NCBI GenBank assembly: GCA_964384675.1
Contig: CAYLNK010000090.1
Coordinates: 1 to 20,767 of the forward strand
Reading direction: 5' to 3'
Length of the DNA: 20,767 bases
Source of the DNA: CAYLNK01 sp964384675
Lineage (GTDB): Bacteria; Acidobacteriota; Thermoanaerobaculia; UBA5066
Shown here: positions 1 through 8,220 of the stretch, piece after piece
How positions within the stretch are numbered: position 1 is the first letter of the stretch
Layout of the letters: every line of letters starts with the position of its first letter
Program-made: the position numbers and the translations under genes
The notes under the pieces: generated by a model
Seen by the model: only the letters and a program-made list of their open reading frames with translations
Database searches by the model: none
Told to the model about the DNA's origin: nothing

Positions 1-1296
1 CGGACCGCGCTGATCGTCGCGGCGGCCGTCGCCGCGGCGTTCCTCCTCGCGCGGGCGCTCGCCCGCCTCACGCCCTCTCCTCCCCCTCCCTCGCCCGGGT
101 CGGGACCGCCGGGGCGGCGTCTCCTCTTCGCGGGGCTGGCCCTCGTCGTGACGTGGCTCGGCATGGAGGCGCTCCTCGCGGGAGCCGTCGCCGCCGCGCC
201 GGCGGCGCTCCACGGCTTCGGGCTCATGCGCGAGGGAGACGGCCCGCAGCTGCGGGGCTGGGAGAGCTTCGAGAGGTTCCTCGCGACGGGCTTCGACCCG
301 TACCTCGGGTGGGACAATCCGGAGATCCCGGGGTGGGGTCACGCCCGGCCCTCTCCGCTTCCGTACCCGACCGCGCTCGTGAGCGCCTACGGGGACTCCT
401 TCACGCAGTGCACGGGACCGTACGAGGAGACGTGGGAGACGCACCTCGGAAGGCTCCTCGGCACGAACGTGCCGAACTACGGCGTGGGCGCGTTCGGGCC
501 CGACCAGTCGCTCCTGAAGCTGGAGCGGGACCTGGCTTGCCACCCGACCCGGATCGTCCTCTTCGGCTACCTCTCGGAGAACATCAACAGGCTCTACAAC
601 GTCTACCGGTTCGCGTTCACGAACCAGTTCTACGACAACCTCTTCCACCCGGACGGCTCGGCCATCTGGGAGCCCACGAAGCCCCGCTTCGAGCTGCGGG
701 ACGGCCGGCTCGAGCTCCTGCCGAACCCGGTCCAGGGTGAAGCGGACCTGTGGCGCCTCCTCGGCGACCCGTCGTTCCGGGAGGCGTTCGCGGCCCACGA
801 CCGCTTCCGGCGAGGCTACCGGCTGGAGAACGTCTGTCCGAAGGTCGGGTTCCCGTACCTCGTCACGATCCCCCGAGGGGCCCTCGAGAGGGTGCGGCGG
901 GCCCGGGAGCCCCGGACCGATCCGGCCGCCGAGCTGCTCCGCGATCCGGGTACCTTCGCGCTCCTCGGCGCGGTCCTCGACCGCTTCTTCGAGCGGACCC
1001 GGCAGGCCGGGTCGCTCGGAATCGTGACTCTCTGGGGCTGGCCCGAGGACCTCGAGGCGTTTCGCGCGACGCGCCGCCACCCGCGGCTCGACCCGGTCAT
1101 CCGCTTTCTCGAGTCGCGGGGCTACCCGTACATCGACACGGTGGCTCTCCTGGCGGACCACCTCGACGGCCTGAGCGAGCCCCTGTCGTCCGCGCTCCTC
1201 TTCGAGGGCACGCGCCACCACTCGGCCTACGCACACCGGGTGATCGCCGAGGCGATGGCCGCACGGCTCCGTCCCTACGTCCCGGTGACGCCATGA
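1..1296 (+). CDS. Membrane-anchored SGNH-fold protein, 5' truncated
   Basis: The frame is open from the first base, so the start lies upstream; 431 codons are visible. Two hydrophobic segments (about codons 2-22 and 40-62) flank a Pro/Gly/Ser-rich linker, followed by a soluble domain. That domain has the SGNH block I motif YGDSFTQ, with the candidate nucleophile Ser at 397-399, then a block II-like NYGVGAFG, a block III-like stretch ending in SENIN, and a C-terminal HHSAYAHRVIAEA segment typical of block V. SGNH proteins in polysaccharide loci commonly add or remove O-acetyl groups on the polymer, so an envelope-facing EPS-modifying role is inferred. The usual Asp three residues before the block V His is not visible. 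A GTG at 148 is an internal alternative start, but it would cut off the first hydrophobic segment. The stop overlaps the next gene by ATGA. Confidence 0.75.
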   Translation, partial: RTALIVAAAVAAAFLLARALARLTPSPPPPSPGSGPPGRRLLFAGLALVVTWLGMEALLAGAVAAAPAALHGFGLMREGDGPQLRGWESFERFLATGFDPYLGWDNPEIPGWGHARPSPLPYPTALVSAYGDSFTQCTGPYEETWETHLGRLLGTNVPNYGVGAFGPDQSLLKLERDLACHPTRIVLFGYLSENINRLYNVYRFAFTNQFYDNLFHPDGSAIWEPTKPRFELRDGRLELLPNPVQGEADLWRLLGDPSFREAFAAHDRFRRGYRLENVCPKVGFPYLVTIPRGALERVRRAREPRTDPAAELLRDPGTFALLGAVLDRFFERTRQAGSLGIVTLWGWPEDLEAFRATRRHPRLDPVIRFLESRGYPYIDTVALLADHLDGLSEPLSSALLFEGTRHHSAYAHRVIAEAMAARLRPYVPVTP

Positions 1297-2102
1297 CGGA
1301 GGTCAGCGTCCTGATGCCGGTGCGGTCGATCGCCGCCGTCCCGGCCCTCTGCTGGGAACGCCTCGAGACGAACCGGTGCCTCGCGCAGGTGGTGGTCGCG
1401 GTGGACGGTCCGGAGTCCGGGCCCGAGCGCGAGGCGGCGCGCTGCCTCGCCGAACGGTACGTCCGCTGGCGCTGGGACGTCGTCTTCACGGGCCGTCCCA
1501 GAGGGATCGCGACCGCGCTCAACCTCGGGATCCCGCGGCTCGCTCACGCGTTGACGGCGCGGCAGGACGACGACGATCCGAGCGACGCCGGCCGGCTCGA
1601 CCTCCAGAGCCGCCTGTTCGACGAGACCCCCGGTCTCGCGGTCCTCGGGAGCCAGCTCCGCTACGACCGCGAGGGGCGGCGCGGGATGCGCCACTACCCG
1701 CTCCGCCACGACGAGATCGTGAGGCGCCTGCCGTTCGAGAACCCGTTCGCGCACCCCACCGTGATGGCCCGCACCCGGCTCCTCGCCGAGCTCGGATACC
1801 GGGACGTCCCGTACGCCGAGGACTGGGACCTCTGGATCCGGGCACTCGGACGCGGGGAATACCGGAACGTCCCGGAGCCGCTCGTGACGTACGTCGCCAA
1901 GTCGGGCACGGCCCTCCGGACGTTCCCCCACGGGCCGGTGCTGCGGGCCCAGGCCGGGCTCGTCTGGCGCGCGCGCCACGTCCTCACGCGCACGGCCTCG
2001 AGCCGGGCGGCCCTCCTCCTGTCGATCGCGGTCCGGGGCGTGGCGAGCCTCCTGCCCGAGATGCTCTATCGCGCCTACTATCGGCGCGTCCTCTATCCAT
2101 GA
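1293..2102 (+). CDS. Family-2 glycosyltransferase (GT-A fold)
   Basis: This 269-residue protein opens with the typical GT2 strand SVLMPV (residues 5-10). It carries an acidic nucleotide-sugar/metal-binding cluster QDDDDPSD with Asp at 92-95, an NPFAHPTVM stretch at 150-158 that is common in bacterial EPS glycosyltransferases, and the acceptor-side motif EDWDLW at 176-181, whose acidic pair usually contains the catalytic base. There is no long hydrophobic anchor, although residues near 240-255 are hydrophobic and may associate with the membrane. It should transfer a sugar from a nucleotide donor to the lipid-linked repeat unit on the cytoplasmic face. The ATG start overlaps the upstream stop (ATGA), and its own stop overlaps the next gene in the same way, so translation is probably coupled. 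Donor and linkage cannot be read from the sequence. Confidence 0.9.
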   Translation: MTEVSVLMPVRSIAAVPALCWERLETNRCLAQVVVAVDGPESGPEREAARCLAERYVRWRWDVVFTGRPRGIATALNLGIPRLAHALTARQDDDDPSDAGRLDLQSRLFDETPGLAVLGSQLRYDREGRRGMRHYPLRHDEIVRRLPFENPFAHPTVMARTRLLAELGYRDVPYAEDWDLWIRALGRGEYRNVPEPLVTYVAKSGTALRTFPHGPVLRAQAGLVWRARHVLTRTASSRAALLLSIAVRGVASLLPEMLYRAYYRRVLYP

Positions 2103-3964
2103 GCGCTCTTCTCGGAAAGGTCGCGGCGGCGCTTCTCCTGCACGGAGGCCTCCAGCTCCTCGGTGCGGCCGTTCTGCGGGAGGAGCGGTCCGGTGCCGTC
2201 CGGACGCTGGCCGGCCTCGGCGTCTTCGGCACGCTCGCGGTCCTCGGCCTCGGGTCGGGTGCTCCGCTCGGCCTCCTCGTGACCGCGGCCGCTCTCGGGG
2301 CCGCCGCGGGCGCCCTCCGACTGGCCCGCCGGAGGCCGTCGGCGGCCGTGTCGCGGAGCTTTCCTCCCGCGGCCGAGGCTCTCCTCGCGCTCGCGGTCGG
2401 GACCGCCGCGGCTGCCGCCCTCCTGGTCGGCGTCCGTACGGTCGGCGGCGACGAGGTGTACCACCTCGGGCGGATCCGGGCCGTCCTCGAGGCTCCCCGG
2501 CTCACGCTCGCCGATCCGTTCTCGATCGCTCCGGGCGCCGCCGGCAGGTACTACCTGGTGCCGCTCTTCCACCTCCTCGCCGCCGTTCCTGCGAAGGCGC
2601 TCGGCCTTTCCCCCATGGAGGCCTACGACGCGGTGTCGCTGTGGGCCGTCCTCCTCGTCGCCGGGGTCGTCCGGCACCTGGGCCGCTCCTTCGCCGGGGC
2701 CGCCGGCGGGGCCTTCGCCGCGGTGCTGGGCCTGCAGGCCCTCTGGCTACCCGCGGTCGACGTCGGCCGGAACCAGTTCAACTACCTGTTCCCCTTCACG
2801 CCGGGCCAGGTCGCCTCGTGGCTCCTCGTCCTGCTGCTCGCGCTCGCGCTGACGGCCGCCTCGGAGCGGGACTTCGGATGGACCCGTTGGCGGCCCGTGG
2901 TCCTCGGCTTCGGCGCGGCGGCGCTCCTCCATCCGTCCCCGCTCGTCCTCTTCTTCCCCTGGCTCGGGCTCGCCCTGGCGCTTCTCCTCGTGACGACGCG
3001 CTATCGTCTCGGCGACACCGGGATCCTGCTGACCCGGCTCGCGCCCCTGCTCCTGGTGGCGGCCGCGTACCTCCTGGCGGTCCGATCGCTCGCCGTCGGG
3101 AAGGTGCTCGAGAACGACTTCGACCCCGCCGCGACCCGGCGGGCGCCGCTCCACGCGTTCGAGGCCGCGACCGTGGAGCGGCTCTGGTTCCTGAACGACC
3201 ACCGCTTCCTGGTGCGTCCGACCGGGCAGATGCTCCTCGGCGGCGCGCTGGCGGTGGCGCTCGCGGGTCTCCACCTGCGGCGCGGCGGCAGCGCGGCGTT
3301 CGCGTTCGTCGGCGCCACGCCGCTCTTCGCGCTCCTGGCGATTCACAACCCGGTCGTCTTTCCGTTCGTCGCGCGAGCCCTGAGCTATCACTTCGGGCTG
3401 CTGTACGGCCTGGAGGCCTCGCTGGTGCCGGGGCTGAGCCTCCCCCTCCTCGCCGCGCTCGTCGCGGGGGACGGTGCCGGGGGCGGATCGGCGCGCCCCG
3501 GGAGGCTCGGAACGGTGGGCCTGACGCTCCTCCTCGTCCTCTTCTCCGGCTACCGTATCCTCGTCGCCAGGAGGGTGGGTCAGGAGCTTCACGAAACCGT
3601 CTCGCGCCCGGCGCTCTGGTCCGCCGTGGAGCGAGCCGGGGATCGGAACGGCACCCTGCTCTGCCCGGCCGACACGGCGTACGCCGTACCCGCCTTCACT
3701 TCGATGACGCCTTATTTTTGCAACGCCGCGCCGTGCCGCCCGTTCCACGCCGACTACTTCGGACGGCGCCGGCGGGCCGAGGAGCTGCTCGCCGCCCCGC
3801 TCGACGCGGCGGTCGCGGCGCGCGAGGGGATCTGGGGCACGCTGCGGCGTAACGACGGGACCGGCGGACCGGTCCCTCCAGACGGGGGAACCTTGGTCTA
3901 TCAGGATCGCGACTACACGCTCGTCCGCTTCCCGCCCGCCGGCAAGGGGGCGGAGGCCCGATGA
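2099..3964 (+). CDS. Polytopic membrane protein, GT-C-type glycosyltransferase-like
   Basis: This 621-residue protein has many Leu/Ala/Val-rich membrane segments over roughly its first 500 residues. After the first few helices comes GGDEVYHLGRIR, with Asp118-Glu119. An acidic pair in the first large external loop is the hallmark of GT-C enzymes (GT39/ArnT/PMT-like), which use polyprenyl-phosphate sugars on the periplasmic side. About 130 C-terminal residues are soluble and contain two Cys, in a PYFCNAAPC context. It may glycosylate the EPS repeat unit outside the inner membrane. Family membership is inferred from topology and the DE motif only; an uncharacterised EPS membrane protein is the main alternative. 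The ATG at 2099 is chosen because it makes a four-base ATGA overlap with the upstream stop; the frame is open further upstream, but that part is shadow of the preceding glycosyltransferase. Confidence 0.7.
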   Translation: MSALLGKVAAALLLHGGLQLLGAAVLREERSGAVRTLAGLGVFGTLAVLGLGSGAPLGLLVTAAALGAAAGALRLARRRPSAAVSRSFPPAAEALLALAVGTAAAAALLVGVRTVGGDEVYHLGRIRAVLEAPRLTLADPFSIAPGAAGRYYLVPLFHLLAAVPAKALGLSPMEAYDAVSLWAVLLVAGVVRHLGRSFAGAAGGAFAAVLGLQALWLPAVDVGRNQFNYLFPFTPGQVASWLLVLLLALALTAASERDFGWTRWRPVVLGFGAAALLHPSPLVLFFPWLGLALALLLVTTRYRLGDTGILLTRLAPLLLVAAAYLLAVRSLAVGKVLENDFDPAATRRAPLHAFEAATVERLWFLNDHRFLVRPTGQMLLGGALAVALAGLHLRRGGSAAFAFVGATPLFALLAIHNPVVFPFVARALSYHFGLLYGLEASLVPGLSLPLLAALVAGDGAGGGSARPGRLGTVGLTLLLVLFSGYRILVARRVGQELHETVSRPALWSAVERAGDRNGTLLCPADTAYAVPAFTSMTPYFCNAAPCRPFHADYFGRRRRAEELLAAPLDAAVAAREGIWGTLRRNDGTGGPVPPDGGTLVYQDRDYTLVRFPPAGKGAEAR

Positions 3965-5703
3965 GGATCCTCGGGCTGAACGCCTACCACGGAGACTCCG
4001 CCGCCTGCCTCGTCGTCGACGGAGTCCTGGTGGCCGCCGCCGAGGAGGAGAGGTTCCGCCGGGTGAAGCACTGGGCGGGGCTCCCCACCGAGGCCGTCCG
4101 GTACTGCCTGCGTGAAGGAGGGATCGACCTCTCGGGCGTCGACCGGATCGCCATCAACCGGAACCCGAGCGCGAACCTGCTGCGCAAGGTGCTGTTCTCG
4201 CTGTCGCGGCGGCCGAGCCTTTCGGCTATCAGGGACCGGCTCCAGAACGCCGGCAAGGTGAAGGACGTGAGGACGGCGCTCGCCGAGGCGCTGGGCGGCG
4301 AGGCCCGCGCCACGGTGCACGAGGTGGAGCACCACCGGGCGCATCTGGCGAGCGCCTTCTTCGTCTCGCCGCACCGGAGCGCCGCCGTGGCGTCGATCGA
4401 CGGCTTCGGCGACTTCGTGAGCACGATGTGGGGAACGGGCGACGAGAACCGGCTGAGCGTGAGCGACCAGATCGAGTTCCCGCACTCGCTGGGCCTCTTC
4501 TACCTCGCGTTCACCCAGTATCTCGGCTTCCCGACCTACGGGGACGAGTACAAGGTGATGGGGCTCGCCCCGTACGGGCGGCCCACCGAGCTCGCGAAGA
4601 TGCGGCAGGTCCTCCGGCTCCTGCCGCGCGGGCGCTTCGAGCTCGACCTCGAGTCCTTCGTCCACCACTCCGAGGGGGTCTCGATGGTGTGGGAGGACGG
4701 GGAGCCGCGGATCGGCCGCGTCTTCTCCGACGCGCTGGTGGAGCGGTTCGGGCCGGCGCGCGGCAAGGACGAGCCCCTCGAGGACCGGCACCGGAACGTC
4801 GCCGCGTCGCTGCAGGCGATGTACGAGGAGGCGTTCTTCCACGTGCTCGCGCACCTGTACGAGGAGACGAGGAACCCCGTGCTCTGCCTGGCCGGAGGCT
4901 GCGGGATGAACTCCGTCGCGAACGGGAAGGTCTTCGACCGGAGCGGCTTTCGCGACCTCTGGGTCCAGTCGGCGGCGGGCGACGCCGGAGGGGCGATCGG
5001 CGCGGCCTTCCACGTCCTCAACCAGGAGCTCGGGAGCCCGCGCGGGTTCGTGATGGAGCACGCGTACCTCGGTCCCTCCGCCACGGGAGAAGAGGTCGAC
5101 CGGCTCCTCGCGGCGCGGGCCACCGAGATCGCCGCGCAGGGATGTACGGTCAGCCTGGTCCCCGACGAGGGGGAGCTGTGCGCCCGGACGGCGCGCCGCA
5201 TCGCGGACGGCAAGGTGATCGGCTGGTTCCAGGGCCGCATGGAGTGGGGGCCGCGCGCGCTCGGGAACCGCTCCATCCTGTGCGACCCGCGGCGGGCCGA
5301 CATGAAGGACGTCCTGAACCTCAAGATCAAGCGCCGGGAGTCGTTCCGGCCGTTCGCGCCGTCGATCGCGCGCGAGGCGGTCGGGGAGTGGTTCGAGACG
5401 GACTACGACGTCCCGTTCATGCTTCAGGTGTACCAGATCCGCGAGGAGAGGCGTCCGCAGATTCCGGCCGTGACGCACGTCAACGGCTCCGGCCGGCTGC
5501 AGACCGTGACCGCGGCCCAGAACCCGCGGTACCACCGTCTCATCAAGGCGTTCGAGGTCGAGACCGGCGTCCCGATCGTGCTGAACACCTCCTTCAACGA
5601 GAACGAGCCCGTCGTCTGCCGGCCGGAGGAGGCCCTCGACTGCTTCCTGCGGACGCGAATGGACGTCCTCGTGATGGGGGACCGGGTCGTCGAGCGGACG
5701 TGA
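3961..5703 (+). CDS. NodU/CmcH-family O-carbamoyltransferase
   Basis: This 580-residue protein has the full length and both domains of the carbamoyltransferase family (NodU, CmcH, TobZ). The N-terminal Kae1/ASKHA-like domain begins MRILGLNAYHGDSAACLV. It has the metal-binding HHRAH motif (His124, His128), the loop AGGCGMNSVANGK (311-323) and GDAGGAIGAA starting at residue 340. The C-terminal YrdC-like domain has GWFQGRMEWGPRALGNRS (421-438), RRESFRPFAPSI and NTSFNENEPVV. The family uses carbamoyl phosphate and ATP to form carbamoyl-adenylate and transfers the carbamoyl group to a hydroxyl. All main signatures are present, so it is probably active. Its place between glycosyltransferases points to carbamoylation of an EPS sugar. 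It overlaps the upstream stop by ATGA and the next start by GTGA. Confidence 0.95.
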   Translation: MRILGLNAYHGDSAACLVVDGVLVAAAEEERFRRVKHWAGLPTEAVRYCLREGGIDLSGVDRIAINRNPSANLLRKVLFSLSRRPSLSAIRDRLQNAGKVKDVRTALAEALGGEARATVHEVEHHRAHLASAFFVSPHRSAAVASIDGFGDFVSTMWGTGDENRLSVSDQIEFPHSLGLFYLAFTQYLGFPTYGDEYKVMGLAPYGRPTELAKMRQVLRLLPRGRFELDLESFVHHSEGVSMVWEDGEPRIGRVFSDALVERFGPARGKDEPLEDRHRNVAASLQAMYEEAFFHVLAHLYEETRNPVLCLAGGCGMNSVANGKVFDRSGFRDLWVQSAAGDAGGAIGAAFHVLNQELGSPRGFVMEHAYLGPSATGEEVDRLLAARATEIAAQGCTVSLVPDEGELCARTARRIADGKVIGWFQGRMEWGPRALGNRSILCDPRRADMKDVLNLKIKRRESFRPFAPSIAREAVGEWFETDYDVPFMLQVYQIREERRPQIPAVTHVNGSGRLQTVTAAQNPRYHRLIKAFEVETGVPIVLNTSFNENEPVVCRPEEALDCFLRTRMDVLVMGDRVVERT

Positions 5704-6452
5704 CGGACCCGTCGGTCACCGTCGTCACCGTCGTGAGAAACGGCGCCGCGACGATTCGCGACTGCCTGGAGAGCGTACGCGGGCAGACGGTGCGGGCGGA
5801 GCACGTCGTCGTGGACGGGCTCTCGACCGACGGGACGCGGGAGATCGTGGAAGCGGCGGGCGTCGCGCGCCTCGTCTCCGAGCGCGACAGCGGGATCTAC
5901 GACGCGATGAACAAGGGGATCCGGCTCGCGACCGGCGGCGTCGTGGGGATCCTGAACGCGGACGACCGGTACGCGGCGCCCGACGTCCTGGCGTCGGTGC
6001 TGGGGGCGCTCGCGGACCCGGCCTACGACGCCTGCTACGGGGACCTCGTCTACGTCGACCGGGACGACCCCCGGCGCGTGGTCCGCCGATGGCGGGCCGG
6101 TTCGTACGGACCCCGCAGCTTCCTGTGGGGGTGGATGCCACCCCACCCCACGTTCTTCGTGAGACGCCGCGTCTACGCGGAGCACGGGCTCTTTGACACC
6201 TCGCTCGGGACGTCCGCGGACTACGAGCTGATGCTCCGGCTGCTCGTGAGGGACGGTGTGCGGGCCCGGTACGTGCCCCGGCGTCTCGTGGAGATGCGTT
6301 CGGGGGGGGCCAGCAACGCGACCGTCGCGCAGCGTCTCGCCGCCAACCGGATGGACCGGGAGGCGTGGAGGCGAAACGGCCTGACGCCCCTGCCGTTCAC
6401 GTTCCTGGCCAAGCCGATTCGAAAGGTCGGGCAGTTCCTCCCGTGGGGGTAG
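5700..6452 (+). CDS. Family-2 glycosyltransferase, WcaE/WcaA-like
   Basis: This 250-residue protein has the GT2 pattern: SVTVVTVVRNG at residues 5-15, VVVDGLSTDGT (36-46), the ERDSGIYDAMNKGI stretch (61-74) typical of colanic-acid-type transferases, the metal/nucleotide motif NADD (86-89), the PPHPTFFVRR segment and the acceptor-side SADYELMLRLL. It should transfer one sugar from a nucleotide donor onto the lipid-linked EPS unit. The GTG start at 5700 forms a GTGA overlap with the carbamoyltransferase stop; the coding signal begins exactly there. The DNA continues open upstream in this frame, but that part is a shadow of the carbamoyltransferase. The C-terminus ends in a basic hydrophobic tail (KPIRKVGQFLPWG) that may touch the membrane. 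Substrate is unknown. Confidence 0.92.
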   Translation: MTDPSVTVVTVVRNGAATIRDCLESVRGQTVRAEHVVVDGLSTDGTREIVEAAGVARLVSERDSGIYDAMNKGIRLATGGVVGILNADDRYAAPDVLASVLGALADPAYDACYGDLVYVDRDDPRRVVRRWRAGSYGPRSFLWGWMPPHPTFFVRRRVYAEHGLFDTSLGTSADYELMLRLLVRDGVRARYVPRRLVEMRSGGASNATVAQRLAANRMDREAWRRNGLTPLPFTFLAKPIRKVGQFLPWG

Positions 6453-8143
6453 GTCCTCCTCGGCCCGGCACCCGCGGCCTCGGCGCGAGGCTCCGGTTCT
6501 GGCTCGCTTACGCCGCCTACCTGGCCGGCTTCTGCCTCCTCCTCGTCTACGCCGTCTTCGCGATGAACCGCGGCCGCTATCGCGCCACGCAGCGACCCCC
6601 GACCGAGCGCCTCGTGCCGGCACCCCACATGTCCCCCGGGACCGCCCGGCGGCTCGGCTTCGTCGGTCCCGCGCGGAAGGGCACCTTCCACGGGGCGGCG
6701 GCGGTCAAGGCGCCCGGGACGATCCGGATCGGGTGCTTCGGAGACTCGTTCACGTACGGGGACGAGGTCGCCGAGGGTCTCGACTTCCCGAGCTTCCTGG
6801 GCGCGCTCGCCCGTCGCTCCGGGCGGTCCGACGTGGAGGTCCTGAACTTCGGCACCAGCTGGTACGGCTTCCATCAGGCGTACCTGATGTGGCAGGAGGT
6901 GGGGCGTCCGATGGGCCTGGACGCGGTGCTGATCGGGCCGGACTGCTACCGCCCCGAGCGCGACACGACGTTCGGCCACGCCGGTGCGGCGTCGCCCTAC
7001 TACCTCCATGCCCGCTACGTCCTCGACGGGGACGGCGTACGGCTCGAGGAGGTGGAGGGGGAGACGTACCGGGAGCGATTCGACGCCTACTACCGGTTCC
7101 TGCCGCGCTGGCGCTACCTCCGATTCGACAGCAACGCTCCGCTCGTCGTCGCCGGCCTCGTCGGCGCGTCCCGCGTCCTCCCGAACCCCTTCTACTATCA
7201 GTACCGGCACCGGTCGCGGAACGGGGAGGCGGCCGAGACCTACGCACGGCTTCTGCGGCTCGGGGCCGCGGCCGACCCCTCGACGCCGGTCCTCCTCGGT
7301 CAGGTCAACGATGCCTTTCGCCTCCCCGACCGGTCCAACCTGGCGGTCCGCAGGCTGGCTCCTCCCGAGACTTTCCCGTATCTCGCGGTCACGTCGCATT
7401 TCGGTCCGCAAGGGAACGAGTTGATCGCGCGCCAGTACTGGGCGCTCCTCCGGGGAGAGTCCGGGGCCGACCTCCCGTGGATCCGGTTCGGGGATCTGCC
7501 TGCCGAGTCCCTGGCCCCCCTGCCGCTCACTCTCGAGGGACGCCTCGTCGCCGAGCTGAACGGTCGGCCCGTCGGGGAGCTCCGCGACCAGGACGACCGG
7601 GGGAACGACGCCGGGCGAACGAGCCTGTCGGGCGCCGCGGCCCTGCTCATCCTGGCCCCCGAGGGTGTCGACGGCGCGTGGGTGGCCCTTGGCGCGGCAC
7701 CCCGCGAGGGGTCCCGCGTCACGGTCGAGCTGGAGACGGCGGACGGCATCCGCCGGGTCGACCTCGGGGCTCCGCGCCCGGTCGGAGGGCCGTCGGGGGT
7801 GTGGCGGCTGCCTCCCGGGCCGCTCGAGGTGGCCCCGGGCGGGCGCATCGGGCTCCGGACGGAGCGCGACGCCGGCCGGGCCCGGGTGATGTTCCAGGAC
7901 GTCGAGATCCTGCGGGGCGTGGCGGAGCCCGGCCGCACGGAACGTCAGCTCGAGCTGCGGGCGGCGACCGGACGGCTCAAGCGGCTGCGGGCCCTCGCCG
8001 ACGGGTACGTGCCCCTGGACGGCGGGGCCCCGCGAGGGATCCTCGCACTTCGCGCCGGAGGGCGCCGAGCACCCGTCGCGTCCTGGTACCTGGAGCATCG
8101 GCGTGTCGAGCTCGGCGCGCCTCCCTTCCGGGTCCTCCCGTAG
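6443..8143 (+). CDS. Membrane-anchored SGNH/GDSL-hydrolase-like protein with C-terminal beta-rich domain
   Basis: From the GTG at 6443 the product is 566 residues. A single membrane helix (about residues 20-42, FWLAYAAYLAGFCLLLVYAV) anchors it. The next domain has SGNH block I CFGDSFTYGDE with Ser102, a block II-like LNFGTSWYG, a block III-like LIGPDCY, and a block V-like SHFGPQGNELIA with His319. Residues about 385-566 look beta-rich, with repeated short Val/Leu strands, and may form a jelly-roll or carbohydrate-binding domain; I cannot name it. The likely role is O-acyl editing of the EPS on the periplasmic face. The usual catalytic Asp before the block V His is missing, and block III has Asp where Asn is usual. 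The start overlaps the previous gene by 10 bases; an earlier ATG at 6365 would extend deep into that gene and is unlikely. Confidence 0.78.
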   Translation: MGVGPPRPGTRGLGARLRFWLAYAAYLAGFCLLLVYAVFAMNRGRYRATQRPPTERLVPAPHMSPGTARRLGFVGPARKGTFHGAAAVKAPGTIRIGCFGDSFTYGDEVAEGLDFPSFLGALARRSGRSDVEVLNFGTSWYGFHQAYLMWQEVGRPMGLDAVLIGPDCYRPERDTTFGHAGAASPYYLHARYVLDGDGVRLEEVEGETYRERFDAYYRFLPRWRYLRFDSNAPLVVAGLVGASRVLPNPFYYQYRHRSRNGEAAETYARLLRLGAAADPSTPVLLGQVNDAFRLPDRSNLAVRRLAPPETFPYLAVTSHFGPQGNELIARQYWALLRGESGADLPWIRFGDLPAESLAPLPLTLEGRLVAELNGRPVGELRDQDDRGNDAGRTSLSGAAALLILAPEGVDGAWVALGAAPREGSRVTVELETADGIRRVDLGAPRPVGGPSGVWRLPPGPLEVAPGGRIGLRTERDAGRARVMFQDVEILRGVAEPGRTERQLELRAATGRLKRLRALADGYVPLDGGAPRGILALRAGGRRAPVASWYLEHRRVELGAPPFRVLP

Positions 8144-8150
8144 CCCCTGC

Positions 8151-8178
8151 TATTCTCCGAAGTTCTGTGCCGAGAACT
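8151..8178 (+). promoter_or_regulatory. Possible promoter/operator in the only gap of the EPS operon
   Basis: The 77-bp space before the beta-barrel gene contains a -10-like TATTCT (8151-8156), followed by a perfect 6-bp inverted repeat, AGTTCT (8161-8166) and AGAACT (8173-8178), separated by 6 bases. The repeat could be a repressor site over the transcription start or a small mRNA hairpin. No convincing -35 element lies 17 bases upstream, so the promoter part is weak. The location at the only non-overlapping junction is the main reason to list it. Confidence 0.25.
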
Positions 8179-8220
8179 GCATTGAAGCCGCCGACCGCCG
8201 CACCGAAACTCGAGACCACG

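Noticed and set aside
1376..2098. 5' extension of the GT-C-like gene to an upstream start
   Set aside because: The extension lies wholly inside the preceding glycosyltransferase in another frame and is Arg/Pro-rich. The ATG at 2099 gives the standard four-base overlap and a membrane-protein N-terminus.
3913..5535. 540-codon open frame on the minus strand across the carbamoyltransferase gene
   Set aside because: It is antisense to a gene with complete family motifs. Its product is rich in Arg, Glu, Pro and His with no recognisable domain, as expected of a shadow frame in GC-rich DNA.
6221..8098. 625-codon open frame on the minus strand across the second SGNH gene
   Set aside because: The composition is that of a shadow frame, without a signal peptide, domain motif or plausible ribosome binding site. 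The + strand frame has a membrane helix and SGNH motifs.
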